Origin: Hymenobacter puniceus
GTDB lineage: Bacteria; Bacteroidota; Bacteroidia; Cytophagales; Hymenobacteraceae
Length of the DNA stretch: 64,000 nt
Direction: 5' to 3'
Assembly: GCF_014333525.1 (NCBI RefSeq)
Contig: NZ_JACSCX010000007.1
Coordinates: 62,001 to 126,000 of the forward strand
Part shown: positions 7,985 to 16,980 of the stretch, in pieces
Numbering within the stretch: the first letter of the stretch is position 1
Layout of the letters: the number at the start of each line of letters is the position of its first letter
The notes under the pieces: model-generated
Told to the model about the DNA's origin: nothing
The model's input: only the letters and a program-made list of their open reading frames with translations
Databases searched by the model: none
Position numbers and translations under genes: made by a program

Positions 7985-10114
7985 CTACCAGATGTTGGCA
8001 CGCTGGTTCTGGGCGCGCACCATTTTGGCGTCTTCCTTGCAGCCGAAGGCCTCGTAGAACTGGGGCATGTTCATGAGCGGGCCGTTGGTGCGGTACTGGG
8101 CCGGGGAGTGCGGGTCGGTGAGCACCTGCTGGCGGATGTACTCGGGGCGGGCGTTGGTGCGCCATACTTGGGCCCAACCGAGGAAGAAGCGCTGCTCGGG
8201 CGTGAAGCCGTCGTAGCGGGGGCGCGGGTTGCTGCCGTACTTCTTCTGCAGCTCCTTTTGCAGCGCCGAGTAGGCCAGGGCGAGGCCGCCGAAGTCGGCC
8301 AGGTTTTCGCCCATGGTCAGCTTACCGTTCACAAACACCGAATCCAGAGGCTGGAAGGCCGAGTACTGGGCGCCCACCATGTCGGCGCGCTTCGTGAATT
8401 CGGCCGCGTCCTCCTTGGTCCACCAGTCGCGCAGGTTGCCCTGGGCATCCGACTGCCGGCCCCGGTCATCGAAGCCGTGGGTGATTTCGTGGCCGATGAC
8501 CGCGCCCATGCCGCCGTAGTTCACCGCGTCGTCGGCCTTGGGGTCGAAGAACGGAGGCTGCATGATGCCGGCCGGAAACACGATTTCGTTGAGCGAGGAG
8601 TTGTAGTAGGCATTCACCGTGGGCGGGGTCATGCCCCACACTTCGCGGTCAATGGGCTTGCCGTAGCGGCTCAGGTTGTCCTTCGACTCCCACTCGCGGG
8701 CGGCCAGCACGTTTTTCAGGTACGATTCGCGGCTCATCGAGAGGGCCGAATAGTCCTTCCACTTATCGGGGTAGCCGATTTTGACGGTGAAGGCGTTGAG
8801 CTTCTTGAGGGCTTCCTCCTTGGTGGCGGCGCTCATCCACTCCAGCCCGCGGATATGCTCACCCATGGCTTCCTTGATGTTGGCCACCATCTGCTGGGCC
8901 TTCACCTTGGTTTCGGGCGCGAAGGCCTTGTCTACGTACAGCTGACCAAAAGCTTCGCCCAGCGCACCATCCGTAGCGCGAAGCATGCGCTTCCAGCGGG
9001 GCTGCTGCTGCTTGGCGCCGCTTAGCACCTGCGCAAACCGGAACGACTCATCGCCAAACGACTGCGGCAGCGCCGACATCAGCGACGAGGTGAGGTGCCA
9101 ACGCAGGTAGGTTTTCCAGTCGCCGAGGGGCTCCTGCTTAAGGGCGGTGCTGGCTTCCTGCAGGAACTCGGGCTGGCCCACAATCACCTCTTTGGCCGAG
9201 CTGAGGCCCAAGGCGGGCAGCATCACGGGCAACCCCAGGTTGGGGTATTTCTGGGCGGCTTCGGCCACCGTCATCTTGTTATAGTTGGCGTAGGGGTCGC
9301 GCAGGGCTACGCGGTCCTTGCTGGCTTTGGCGAGCCGGGTTTCGAGGCGCAGCACCGTGGCGGCGCTTTTGGCAGCCGTGGCCGGGCTTTCGCCCAGCAT
9401 CTTGAAGGTGTTGGTGAGGTAGGTGGTGTAGGCCGTACGGATGGCTTTCGAGCGGGCGTCGTCCTTCAGGTAATAGTCCCGGTCGGGCAGGCTGAGGCCA
9501 CCCTGGCTGAGGTAGAGGGCGTACTCGTCGCTCTTTTTGCGGTCCTGGTTCACGCCCAGCCCGAACACCGAGCGGGTTTGCAGGCGCTGGGCGCGCACCA
9601 GCTCGGTTTGCAGCCCGCGCAGGTCCTTCACGGCGTTGATGCGGTTCAGCTCGGGCTGCAGGTACTTCAGGCCGGCTTTGTCGATGGCCACCGAGTCCAT
9701 GGCCGTGGCGTAGTAGTCGCCTACTTTCTGCAGGTTGGTGCCCTTGGCGGCGGTTTTGTTGGCGGCCGAGGTTTCCAGAATCTGGCGCATCACGGCCTCG
9801 TTCTGGTTGATGAGCCCGTTCCAGGAGCTCCAGCGCGACTCCGCGGCCGGAATTGGGTTGTTCTTGAGCCAGGTGCCGGAAGCATACTGAAAGAAGTCGT
9901 CGCAGGGGTTTACCGATTTATCAATATTGGCCGGGTCAAGGCCGACGCCGGGCAGTACGGGGCCGAGCTGGGCCGTGGCTGAAACGTCAGTCGTGACAGG
10001 CGTAGCAGCGGGCGGCGTGGTGGCGGTGGTAGCGGGCGTGCTGGCGGCGCAGCCGGCCAGGGCCATGCCGGCCGCCGTGCCCAGGGAGAGCAGGAAGGTG
10101 CGTTGTAAGGTCAT
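7985..10114 (-). CDS. pepO: M13-family (neprilysin/PepO-like) metallopeptidase lipoprotein, copy 1
   Basis: 709 residues from ATG at 10114; the further in-frame upstream codons come from the adjacent repeat. A lipobox LAGC gives Cys22. The catalytic domain has NAYYNSSLNEIVFPAG, then the zinc motif HEITHGFDD, and GENLADFGG, whose Glu is the third zinc ligand; the last residues include NW, as is usual in M13. These enzymes cleave oligopeptides outside the cytoplasm. The next gene (10294-12384) is a close relative in the same direction, so the pair arose by tandem duplication. The two are separated by a REP-like hairpin at 10166-10270. Confidence 0.95.
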   Translation of the reverse strand: MTLQRTFLLSLGTAAGMALAGCAASTPATTATTPPAATPVTTDVSATAQLGPVLPGVGLDPANIDKSVNPCDDFFQYASGTWLKNNPIPAAESRWSSWNGLINQNEAVMRQILETSAANKTAAKGTNLQKVGDYYATAMDSVAIDKAGLKYLQPELNRINAVKDLRGLQTELVRAQRLQTRSVFGLGVNQDRKKSDEYALYLSQGGLSLPDRDYYLKDDARSKAIRTAYTTYLTNTFKMLGESPATAAKSAATVLRLETRLAKASKDRVALRDPYANYNKMTVAEAAQKYPNLGLPVMLPALGLSSAKEVIVGQPEFLQEASTALKQEPLGDWKTYLRWHLTSSLMSALPQSFGDESFRFAQVLSGAKQQQPRWKRMLRATDGALGEAFGQLYVDKAFAPETKVKAQQMVANIKEAMGEHIRGLEWMSAATKEEALKKLNAFTVKIGYPDKWKDYSALSMSRESYLKNVLAAREWESKDNLSRYGKPIDREVWGMTPPTVNAYYNSSLNEIVFPAGIMQPPFFDPKADDAVNYGGMGAVIGHEITHGFDDRGRQSDAQGNLRDWWTKEDAAEFTKRADMVGAQYSAFQPLDSVFVNGKLTMGENLADFGGLALAYSALQKELQKKYGSNPRPRYDGFTPEQRFFLGWAQVWRTNARPEYIRQQVLTDPHSPAQYRTNGPLMNMPQFYEAFGCKEDAKMVRAQNQRANIW

Positions 10115-10165
10115 TGGTGGAAAATTGGAGGTTGTGGAAGAAGTTGTAATTAGGAAAAGAAAGCC

Positions 10166-10270
10166 CGTCATGCTGAGCTTGCCGAAGCATCTCGCGTGCT
10201 GACGTTGTGGTACTATTAGTTAGCTTCTGGCGAGATGCTTCGACTACGCTCCGCTTCGCTCAGCATGACG
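10166..10270. repeat. REP/MITE-like inverted repeat, copy A
   Basis: Outer arms CGTCATGCTGAGC (10166-10178) and GCTCAGCATGACG (10258-10270) pair perfectly, as do inner arms CGAAGCATCTCGC (10183-10195) and GCGAGATGCTTCG (10230-10242). The inner arm and the start of the loop are shared with copy B at 34781-34882. It fills the gap between the two M13 genes. Confidence 0.85.
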
Positions 10271-10293
10271 TTCTCTTTGGCTGGGCTTTCAGC

Positions 10294-12384
10294 CTACCAA
10301 ATCACCGCCCGCTCGGCATCCGGTCGAACCATTTTCTGGCCTGGCGTGCAGCCGAAGGCCTGGTAGAACTCGGGCATGTTCATAAGGGGGCCGATGGTGC
10401 GGTACTGGCCGGGCGAGTGCGGGTCGGTGAGGATTTGCTGGCGCAGGGCTTCGGGGCGGATGTTCTGGCGGCGCAGCTGGGCCCAGCTCAGGAAGAAGCG
10501 CTGCTCGGGCGTGAAGCCGTCAATGAGGGGGCGGTTGCCTTTGCCGTACTGCTTGTCGAGTTGCTTCTGGAGGGCGGCGTACACGATGGTGAGGCCGGCG
10601 AAGTCGGCCAGGTTTTCGCCCATGGTCAGCTTGCCGTTTACGTACACCGAATCCAGGGGCTGGAAAGCCGAGTACTGTGTGCCCACCACGGCGGCGCGCT
10701 TCGTGAATTCGGCCGCGTCGGCCGGCGTCCACCAGTCGCGCAGGTTGCCTTCCGAGTCGTACTGCCGGCCGGAGTCGTCGAAGCCGTGGGTCATTTCGTG
10801 GCCCATCACGCCGCCGATGGCGCCGTAGTTCACCGCGTCGTCGGCTTCGGGGTCGAAGAACGGGGGCTGCAGGTAGCCGGCCGGAAACACGATTTCGTTC
10901 ATCGGCGGGCTGTAGTAAGCGTTGATGGTGGGCGGCGTCATGCTCCACTCGGTGCGGTCAATCGGCCCGCCAAACTTCTTCACGTTCTGCTGGTAGCCCC
11001 ACTGGCGCGCCGCCAGCACGTTTTTCAGGTACGACTCACGCGAAATATTCAGCGCCGAGTAGTCCTTCCACTTGTCGGGGTAGCCGATCTTCACGCGCAG
11101 GGCGCTGAGCTTCTTGAGGGCTTCCTGTTTGGTGGCGGCGCTCATCCAGGTGTTGGTCTGAATGTGCTCGGCCATCGACTCGCGGATGTTGGCCAGCATA
11201 TCGAGGGCCTTCTGCTTGGCGGCGGGCGAAAACGCCTGATCCACATACAGCTGCCCGAAGGCCTCGCCCAGGGTGCCGTCGGTGGCGGCCAGCATGCGTT
11301 TCCAGCGGGTGGGCTGCTGTTTGGCCCCGCTCTGAACCTGCGCAAACCGGAAAGCCTCGTCGCTAAACGCCTGGGGCAAGGCCGTCGGCACCGACGATAC
11401 CAGTTGCCAGCTCAGGTAGGTTTTGAGGTCAGCCAGCGGCTCCTCTTTCAGCACCGCGCTGACTTCCCGGAAGAAGTCCGGCTGGCCCACAATCACCTCC
11501 TGGGCCGCACTCAGACCGTTGCGCTTGAGCAAAGCCGAGGGCTGCAGGTTTGGAAACTGCTTGTCAGCCTCGGCCACCGTCATCTTATTGTAGCTGGCGT
11601 ACGGGTCGCGCAACGAAACCCGGTCTTTGCTGGCGCGGGCCAGGCGGGTTTCCAAGCGCACCACCGTGGCGGCCTTGGCCGCGGCCGTAGCTTCTGCGTC
11701 GCCGAGCAGCTTGAAGGTGTTGGTGAGGTAGGTGATGTAGGCCGTGCGCACGGTTTTGGAGCGCGCGTCATCTTTTAAATAGTAGTCCCGGTCGGGCATG
11801 CCCAGGCCGCCCTGGCTCATGTTCACGGCGTACACCGAGCTGTTTTTGCGGTCGGGCGAAACGCCGGCCCGGAAGAACGCGCCGGTGCCCAGCGTCTGCT
11901 GGCGGGCAATTTCGGTGAGCAGGCCGGGGCGGTCTTTCACGGCGGCAATGCGGGCTAGCTCGGGCTTGAGGTAGGTCAGGCCGGCTTTTTCCAGGCCCAC
12001 CGAGTCCATGCCGGCGGCGTAGTAGTCGCCCACTTTCTGACGGTTTGAGCCGGGGGTGGCGGCGCGGTCGGCGGCGGCATCTTCCAAGATGCGGCGCAGG
12101 GTAGCCTGGGTCCGGTCATTCAGCTCGTTGCGCGGGGCCCAGCTGCTGGCATAGGCCGGAATGGGGTTGTTTTTCAGCCAGTTGCCGCCCGAAAACCGAA
12201 AGAAGTCCTCGCACGGCGACACCGAGCGGTCCACATCCTGGGGGTTTATGCTGCGGCCGCCGGTGGTGGAGGCAACAGCCGTGGCCGTAGTGCTGGTAGC
12301 GGCGGGCTGGGTGGTGGCGCAACCGGCCAGGGCCAGCAGCAGGGCCGCCGCGCCGGCCCGGTTGGGGGCAGAAAGGTGTTTCAT
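10294..12384 (-). CDS. pepO: M13-family metallopeptidase lipoprotein, copy 2
   Basis: 696 residues from ATG at 12384 (MKHLSAPN...), with lipobox LAGC near residue 22. It matches copy 1 along its whole length: NAYYSPPMNEIVFPAG, the zinc motif HEMTHGFDD and GENLADFAG. The N-terminal cap domain is also alike (NPCDDFF in copy 1, SPCEDFF here, followed by WLKNNPIPA in both). Probably exported and lipid-anchored, acting on peptides. Differences are spread evenly, so the duplication is not recent. Confidence 0.95.
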   Translation of the reverse strand: MKHLSAPNRAGAAALLLALAGCATTQPAATSTTATAVASTTGGRSINPQDVDRSVSPCEDFFRFSGGNWLKNNPIPAYASSWAPRNELNDRTQATLRRILEDAAADRAATPGSNRQKVGDYYAAGMDSVGLEKAGLTYLKPELARIAAVKDRPGLLTEIARQQTLGTGAFFRAGVSPDRKNSSVYAVNMSQGGLGMPDRDYYLKDDARSKTVRTAYITYLTNTFKLLGDAEATAAAKAATVVRLETRLARASKDRVSLRDPYASYNKMTVAEADKQFPNLQPSALLKRNGLSAAQEVIVGQPDFFREVSAVLKEEPLADLKTYLSWQLVSSVPTALPQAFSDEAFRFAQVQSGAKQQPTRWKRMLAATDGTLGEAFGQLYVDQAFSPAAKQKALDMLANIRESMAEHIQTNTWMSAATKQEALKKLSALRVKIGYPDKWKDYSALNISRESYLKNVLAARQWGYQQNVKKFGGPIDRTEWSMTPPTINAYYSPPMNEIVFPAGYLQPPFFDPEADDAVNYGAIGGVMGHEMTHGFDDSGRQYDSEGNLRDWWTPADAAEFTKRAAVVGTQYSAFQPLDSVYVNGKLTMGENLADFAGLTIVYAALQKQLDKQYGKGNRPLIDGFTPEQRFFLSWAQLRRQNIRPEALRQQILTDPHSPGQYRTIGPLMNMPEFYQAFGCTPGQKMVRPDAERAVIW

Positions 12385-12525
12385 GCAGCGAAATACAGAG
12401 TAGGCTTCGCCTAAGGTCGTAGCGCGCCGAGAAAGGTTGCGCCCGGCGTGGCAGAAGACCACCTACTGCGCTGGTAACTTCAGCAAAGCGCAGTAGCAGA
12501 CAATTGTACCCGACTGAACAGCAAA

Positions 12526-12577
12526 GCCCCGGCGGTCCGCTACCACCTTCAAAGAAAGGATGAGGAACCGCCGGGGC
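12526..12577. terminator. Hairpin in the gap after the STAS-like gene
   Basis: GCCCCGGCGGT (12526-12536) pairs with ACCGCCGGGGC (12567-12577) around a 30-base loop, between the stop of the reverse-strand gene at 12641 and the M13 start at 12384. No T-run follows, so it may be a terminator or only an mRNA 3' structure. Confidence 0.45.
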
Positions 12578-12640
12578 GTAATACAGTTGCCTGCAGATGC
12601 CGCTTCACCAAGGGTATTGCGACTGGTGTACAGCGGTTTT

Positions 12641-13066
12641 CTACACCAGGCGCTGCTGCTCAAGCAGCCAGGCTATAGCCTGGCCTTCATCTGTGAACTG
12701 CGCCGACATAGCGTGGCCAGTAGTTGGATGGAACAACATGGGAAACGGCGGCGAATCGGTGGAAACCAGCAGCTGATGCGGGGCAAGCAAAAAGACAACA
12801 CGGATTTCGCCGCCTAGCTTCTCAAAGCCTAAACTAGGTACGTTCTGGTTTACCCAACTCGTAATTTCCACTGAAGTCCGGAAGCGTCGGCGAGCATCCA
12901 GCAGCCAGAAGCGGCAATTTTGAGCGGCCGCGGCGGCCTTGAATAGCTGCACATAATTCTGCTTTACCTCCTCAGCCCGCGTAATTTCCACCATCCAGCG
13001 GCCCACCAGAATATGCAGGTCAGGTCGGTATACGATAGGAAATTCTGGGGTTGAAAAGTCAGTCAT
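12641..13066 (-). CDS. STAS/SpoIIAA-like small protein, paralogue 3 of 4
   Basis: 141 residues. It has the same order of marks as its relatives: IVYRPDLHILVGRWM at the N terminus, an N-Y-x-x-L helix, the core strand FWLLDARRR, a short W-V helix, and the ending FTDEGQAIAWLLEQQ. The central [WF]LLDARRR and the final F-x-DE-x-x-AxxWL are the most conserved parts, as would be expected of a STAS/SEC14-like fold. No signal or membrane segment. The neighbours (M13 peptidase, old yellow enzyme) give no functional clue. Confidence 0.8.
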   Translation of the reverse strand: MTDFSTPEFPIVYRPDLHILVGRWMVEITRAEEVKQNYVQLFKAAAAAQNCRFWLLDARRRFRTSVEITSWVNQNVPSLGFEKLGGEIRVVFLLAPHQLLVSTDSPPFPMLFHPTTGHAMSAQFTDEGQAIAWLLEQQRLV

Positions 13067-13127
13067 GCAGCAAAAGTCCAGTTGAGCTTATACGGCGGAA
13101 CTCGACCTTGCGGCCGACTGCTTGGCG

Positions 13128-14201
13128 CTATTGCCGGGGCTTGGCGCGCACATACTGGTTCGGCCAATCTATTTCGACTCCCAGTTCGTGGGCAGCGTGC
13201 AGCGGGAAATAGGCATCCCGCAAGGATTCCCGCGCCAGCAGCACCAAATCAGCCTGGCCCGCAGAAATAATATCAGCCGCCTGTTGAGCTTCGGTGATAA
13301 GGCCCACTGCACCGGTAGCAAGGCCGGTTTCGCGGCGTACCTGCCCGGCAAACTCCACCTGGTAGCCAGGCCCAACTGGAATATCCGCCTTGGCCACGTT
13401 GCCGCCGGTAGAGCAATCCAGTAAGTCCACGCCTTTCTGCTTGAGAATGGCAGCCAACTGCACGGTATCAGTTGCTGTCCAGCCGCCGTCCGTCCAGTCG
13501 GTGGCTGAAACGCGCACCAGCAGCGGCAAGTGTTCGGGCAGCACGGCGCGGGTAGCTTCCACTACTTCCAGCAGCAGCCGGATGCGGTTTTCAAAGGAGC
13601 CGCCGTACGCATCGTGGCGGCGGTTGCTCAGCGGCGACAGAAACTCGTGCAGCAGGTAGCCGTGGGCAGCATGCAGCTCAATCACCTCGTAGCCCGCCTC
13701 TAAGGCACGCCGGGTGGCGGCCTGAAAACTGGCTACCACCTGCCCGATTTCCGCTACGCTCAGGGCATGGGGCGTGGGCTCGTCGGGCGTGAAGGGCTCG
13801 GCGCTGGGCGCTACCGTCTGCCAGCCCTCGGGCTCGGTGGGCGCAATGGCGTGGGCGCCTTCCCACGGAATGTGGTGGCTGGCTTTGCGGCCGGCGTGGG
13901 CCAGCTGGATGCCCGCTACAGCGCCTTGGGCCTTAATAAAATCGGTGATGCGGCGCAGAAAAGGCACGTGCTCGTCTTTCCAGATACCCAGGTCGCCGGG
14001 CGTAATACGGCCCTCCGGCGTCACCGCCGTAGCTTCCTGAATGATAAGGCTGGCCCCGCCCACGGCACGGCTGCCAAGGTGCACCAAGTGCCAGTCGTTG
14101 GCGAAGCCGTCTTGCGCACTGTACATGCACATCGGCGAAATAACAATCCGGTTGCGAAGCGTGAGACCACGCAATACAAACGGCGAAAACAAATCAGACA
14201 T
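13128..14201 (-). CDS. namA: NADH:flavin oxidoreductase, old yellow enzyme family (YqjM/NamA type)
   Basis: 357 residues, full family length. The (beta/alpha)8 barrel starts LRNRIVISPMCMYSA, whose Cys is the FMN-tuning residue of YqjM-type enzymes. QLAHAGRKAS and the HAAHGYLLHEFLSP segment carry the barrel's flavin- and substrate-binding residues, followed by NRRHDAYGGSFENR. It reduces the C=C bond of alpha,beta-unsaturated carbonyls with NAD(P)H via FMN, probably in detoxification of electrophiles. Monocistronic; the small secreted protein gene lies 64 bp upstream on the same strand. Confidence 0.93.
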   Translation of the reverse strand: MSDLFSPFVLRGLTLRNRIVISPMCMYSAQDGFANDWHLVHLGSRAVGGASLIIQEATAVTPEGRITPGDLGIWKDEHVPFLRRITDFIKAQGAVAGIQLAHAGRKASHHIPWEGAHAIAPTEPEGWQTVAPSAEPFTPDEPTPHALSVAEIGQVVASFQAATRRALEAGYEVIELHAAHGYLLHEFLSPLSNRRHDAYGGSFENRIRLLLEVVEATRAVLPEHLPLLVRVSATDWTDGGWTATDTVQLAAILKQKGVDLLDCSTGGNVAKADIPVGPGYQVEFAGQVRRETGLATGAVGLITEAQQAADIISAGQADLVLLARESLRDAYFPLHAAHELGVEIDWPNQYVRAKPRQ

Positions 14202-14265
14202 GAGGAAGGCGTTGGTAGATCCGAAGCGGATTAACTGCCCCAGCTGCTGATAGGTTTCGGCGGCG

Positions 14266-14535
14266 CTACTGCCGGGGTTTGGGTTTGGGCCTTGGAGCAG
14301 ACCGAGCGGGGGCCATATCGGGAAGCGGCTTGCGGGGGTCGATGCGGAGCTTCACCGGAGTGGTGTCGAGCGTAACCGTCTGGATGGGGTCCAGGTTGCC
14401 GGCCGATACGCCCGGCATTCCGCCCGTGGTGGCCGTGGCAGGCAGCGGCGCCAAAGGTGGCGCGGACATATTCTGGGCTTGCGTGCTGGCCGCTGCCCCA
14501 CTCAGCAGCATAATCAGAAGCAGATTGCGTAGCAT
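14266..14535 (-). CDS. Small secreted Pro-rich protein
   Basis: 89 residues from ATG at 14535 (an upstream in-frame extension to 14718 crosses the divergent promoter of the pirin gene and is unlikely). Signal peptide residues 1-20 ends AQA/Q. The mature part has a Pro/Thr-rich stretch, then TVTLDTTPVKLRIDPRKPLPD and a basic Pro/Lys tail. No domain recognised. Confidence 0.55.
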   Translation of the reverse strand: MLRNLLLIMLLSGAAASTQAQNMSAPPLAPLPATATTGGMPGVSAGNLDPIQTVTLDTTPVKLRIDPRKPLPDMAPARSAPRPKPKPRQ

Positions 14536-14694
14536 GATACAACTGATTGGTAGGCTACTCTTTACGAATTCAACGATGCTGTAGTTGAGGATTCGGCGCC
14601 GGGCGGGCAACACAAACTTATCCGGGCAGTAAACATGTGGCCCATTTGTGGGTATTCGTTTGTCTTTCTCACTTCCCTTCAAGCTTTCTACGTT

Positions 14695-15552
14695 ATGCGC
14701 ACCATCAAGCAGCAGCACCGCGCCGTCAGCGCCCCCATTGCCGACCTGATTACTTACCGCGCTCTACCTACTGAGGCCGTTGAGCACCTCGACCCGTTTC
14801 TGTTTCTCAACCACCACGGCCCCCAGACCTACCCAGCCCGCAACCGCGGCCTCCCTTTCGGGCCTCACCCCCACCGCGGCTTCGAGACGGTGACGTTTAT
14901 TCTGGCCGGCGACATTATGCACCAAGACAGCGGCGGGCACCAGAGCATTATCGGGCCGGGTGGCATCCAGTGGATGCGGGCCGGCAGCGGCCTGATTCAC
15001 TCGGAAATATCTTCCGACGAGTTCAAACAAACGGGCGGCCCACTGGAAATTCTGCAACTCTGGGTGAACCTGCCCGCCCAGCACAAAATGACCGCGCCGC
15101 ACTACGTGGGTTTGCAGGCGCCGGAAATTCCGTCGGTGCTGCTCGATGAAGGCCGGGTAACGGTGCACGCCGTGTCGGGCGAGTGGGCTGGCACGGCCGG
15201 CGCCGTGCAGCCGCTCACGGATATACAGCTGGCTACCATCGAGTTCAAGCGCGGTGGCCAGCTGGCCCTGCCCATTCCGGCCGAGCGCACCATCTTCTGC
15301 TACGTCATTCGCGGACAGCTGCGCATCAACGGACAGGAAGCGGCGGCGCGCCAGCTGGTAGAATTCAATTACGACGGTGACGACTTCCGGGCCGAGGCTC
15401 TCACCGACGACGCCGTGCTGCTACTCGGCCACGCCAAGCCGTTTCAGGAGCCGATTGTGGCCTACGGACCGTTTGTGATGAACTCGGAAGCTGAAATCCG
15501 CCAAGCCTACCAGGACTATCAGGCCGGCAAGTTCGGCGTCTGGAAAGGCTAG
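14695..15552 (+). CDS. Pirin family protein
   Basis: 285 residues from ATG at 14695; the open frame extends 20 codons further upstream without a good start. Bicupin. The N-terminal cupin shows GPHPHRGFETVTF, whose His residues bind the metal, followed by H-x-D-S-G-G-H and the ISSDE metal-site region. The C-terminal pirin domain ends in GPFVMNSEAEI...AYxDYQAGKFG, the usual pirin tail. Members are Fe(II) proteins; some have quercetinase activity, but the substrate here is unknown. It is followed by a hairpin at 15575-15619. Confidence 0.93.
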   Translation: MRTIKQQHRAVSAPIADLITYRALPTEAVEHLDPFLFLNHHGPQTYPARNRGLPFGPHPHRGFETVTFILAGDIMHQDSGGHQSIIGPGGIQWMRAGSGLIHSEISSDEFKQTGGPLEILQLWVNLPAQHKMTAPHYVGLQAPEIPSVLLDEGRVTVHAVSGEWAGTAGAVQPLTDIQLATIEFKRGGQLALPIPAERTIFCYVIRGQLRINGQEAAARQLVEFNYDGDDFRAEALTDDAVLLLGHAKPFQEPIVAYGPFVMNSEAEIRQAYQDYQAGKFGVWKG

Positions 15553-15574
15553 CTGCAGTATATACCCAGCAACT

Positions 15575-15619
15575 AAGTGCCCTGAATAGACTGGCGAGGC
15601 TGGTGTATTCAGGACACTT
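15575..15619 (+). terminator. Hairpin terminator after the pirin gene
   Basis: AAGTGCCCTGAATA (15575-15588) pairs with TATTCAGGACACTT (15606-15619) with one mismatch. It begins about 22 bp beyond the pirin stop codon. Confidence 0.6.
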
Positions 15620-15738
15620 GGTTGGAATAGGTTGAACACCGATAAAGTAAATCCGGGACTTATACGTCTGCCGTGTAGCAGGGCAGTCTGGTGGTAGCGG
15701 GCCGCGCCGCTGGTGGGGTGGCAGTTTTCCACTCAACC

Positions 15739-15771
15739 GGTTGCATGCAACCAGTCTGCGCTGTATATTTG
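15739..15771 (+). promoter_or_regulatory. Promoter and palindromic operator of the Rrf2 gene
   Basis: A perfect 14-bp palindrome GGTTGCATGCAACC occupies 15739-15752. A Bacteroidota -7 element TATATTTG lies at 15764-15771, and the TTG inside the palindrome (15741-15743) stands about 20 bp upstream, the usual place for the -33 element. A dimer on the palindrome would block the promoter. The Rrf2 ATG is 26 bp downstream, so autorepression is the simplest reading. Confidence 0.65.
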
Positions 15772-15797
15772 CAACCAAATTAGTTACACTTATTTGC

Positions 15798-16277
15798 ATG
15801 AACACCCGCTTCGCCGTTGCCACCCATATTCTGGCCTTTCTGGCGCATAGCGCCGGGCAGCCGGTTTCGTCGGAGGTGCTGGCGGGCAGTGCTGGTACGC
15901 ACCCGGTAGTGGTGCGGCGCCTGATGGGCACCCTCCGCAACGCTGGCCTTGTACGCACCCAACTTGGTGCGGGCGGCGGCGCACTGCTGGCGCGCGCCTC
16001 TGACTGCATTTCGCTGCTTGATGTGTACGAGGCTATGCAGGAACCAGAACCCGATTTGTTTGCGGTAGGCAGCACCAAGCCTAACGCCCACTGCAACCTG
16101 GGCCGCGTGATGCAGCATACCCTCGAAGACTTGCTGGGCAGTGCCGAACAGGCTATGCGCCAAGCGTTGGCAGCCATATCGGTGGCGCAGCTGGCGCAGG
16201 AGCTGGCCAGCCGGCTGCCGGCTGACTGTGGCTGCCCCGGGGCCACGGCGGACGCCGCTACCCACCACTCCTTGTAA
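15798..16277 (+). CDS. Rrf2-family transcriptional regulator
   Basis: 159 residues from ATG at 15798. Winged helix: NTRFAVATHILAFLA, then SSEVLAGSAGTHPVVVRRLMGTLRNAGLV (recognition helix) and a Gly-rich wing GAGGGALLAR. Only one Cys (about residue 99, in NAHCNLG) lies in the usual ligand region, so a three-Cys Fe-S cluster like IscR or NsrR is not evident; it resembles the YwnA-type redox or stress branch. It heads a same-direction run with the HlyD-like stub, ACP and SUKH-3 genes, though gaps of 36-81 bp make one operon possible, not proven. Confidence 0.88.
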   Translation: MNTRFAVATHILAFLAHSAGQPVSSEVLAGSAGTHPVVVRRLMGTLRNAGLVRTQLGAGGGALLARASDCISLLDVYEAMQEPEPDLFAVGSTKPNAHCNLGRVMQHTLEDLLGSAEQAMRQALAAISVAQLAQELASRLPADCGCPGATADAATHHSL

Positions 16278-16358
16278 CCGGGTTACCAGCCGTATCGGCT
16301 TTCACCATTGCCTACGTCGCGCCACCAACCATTGCTTGGTACGCCGACTCTCCTTTAT

Positions 16359-16943
16359 ATGAACAAGTTTGTTGGAATGGCTTCGGTCATTCTGCTTGGA
16401 GCGCTGGGTGCCGTTGCCTTTTTACCGGGCTACCGGCCCGCTGCTCCGGCCAATTCTCCCCTGCTTACAGCGTACGTAGCCCCGCTGACTGTGGCGCCCC
16501 CGGCAGTGCTGGTGGGCGTGGCAGTGCCCGCCACTGTAGCGGGCCGCGTCTGGGAAGTATACTTCACGGAAGGGCAGCGTGTGCGGCAAGGCCAGTTGCT
16601 GCTGAAAGTAGCGCAGAAGTTTGTTTCCGCTGAGCGGCAGCGCCTGCAGCAGTTGCTGGCTCGGCAGCAGCACACGCAGCGCAGCCTCCAAGAACATGTG
16701 CCAGCAGCATCAGCCCCTGAGCTGGCGGCCGCAGACGCCCTGGTGGCGGCCACCGAGCGGCAATTGGCCGCGTTACCGACGCAACTCAATTTTCAGTTTG
16801 TGACGGCGCCCCACGACGGCGTGATGGTGAGCCGCCTGGTGGCCCCCGGCGAGTATCTGCGGGTAGGCGCAAGCATCGGCCAGCTGGCGCCGCTGCCTAC
16901 CATCCCCAACGATACTACCCTGCTGCTTTCCAGCACCAACTAG
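16359..16943 (+). CDS. HlyD-like periplasmic adaptor, short form
   Basis: 194 residues from ATG at 16359. Membrane anchor at residues 5-22; a biotinyl-lipoyl half (VAGRVWEVYFTEGQRVRQGQLLLKV, about 53-77 in two parts), a helical hairpin (about 84-132, ERQRLQQLLARQQ...), and the second lipoyl half (TAPHDGVMVSRLVAPGEYL, about 148-170). It lacks the beta-barrel and membrane-proximal domains of full RND or ABC adaptors, and no pump gene is nearby. It could be a minimal adaptor for a transporter encoded elsewhere. Confidence 0.72.
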   Translation: MNKFVGMASVILLGALGAVAFLPGYRPAAPANSPLLTAYVAPLTVAPPAVLVGVAVPATVAGRVWEVYFTEGQRVRQGQLLLKVAQKFVSAERQRLQQLLARQQHTQRSLQEHVPAASAPELAAADALVAATERQLAALPTQLNFQFVTAPHDGVMVSRLVAPGEYLRVGASIGQLAPLPTIPNDTTLLLSSTN

Positions 16944-16980
16944 CCTCGTTTTCGTCTCTGCATCTCACTTTCGAACACGT

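Noticed and set aside
9095..9982. 295-codon frame on the plus strand
   Set aside because: Antisense shadow of the first M13 peptidase.
10166..10270. tRNA or structured RNA gene
   Set aside because: The hairpin does not fold as a cloverleaf and shows no tRNA T-loop or anticodon arm; it matches the repeated element family instead.
10207..11778. 523-codon frame on the plus strand
   Set aside because: It lies antisense to the second M13 peptidase, which has full family motifs. Long antisense frames are common in GC-rich codon-biased DNA.
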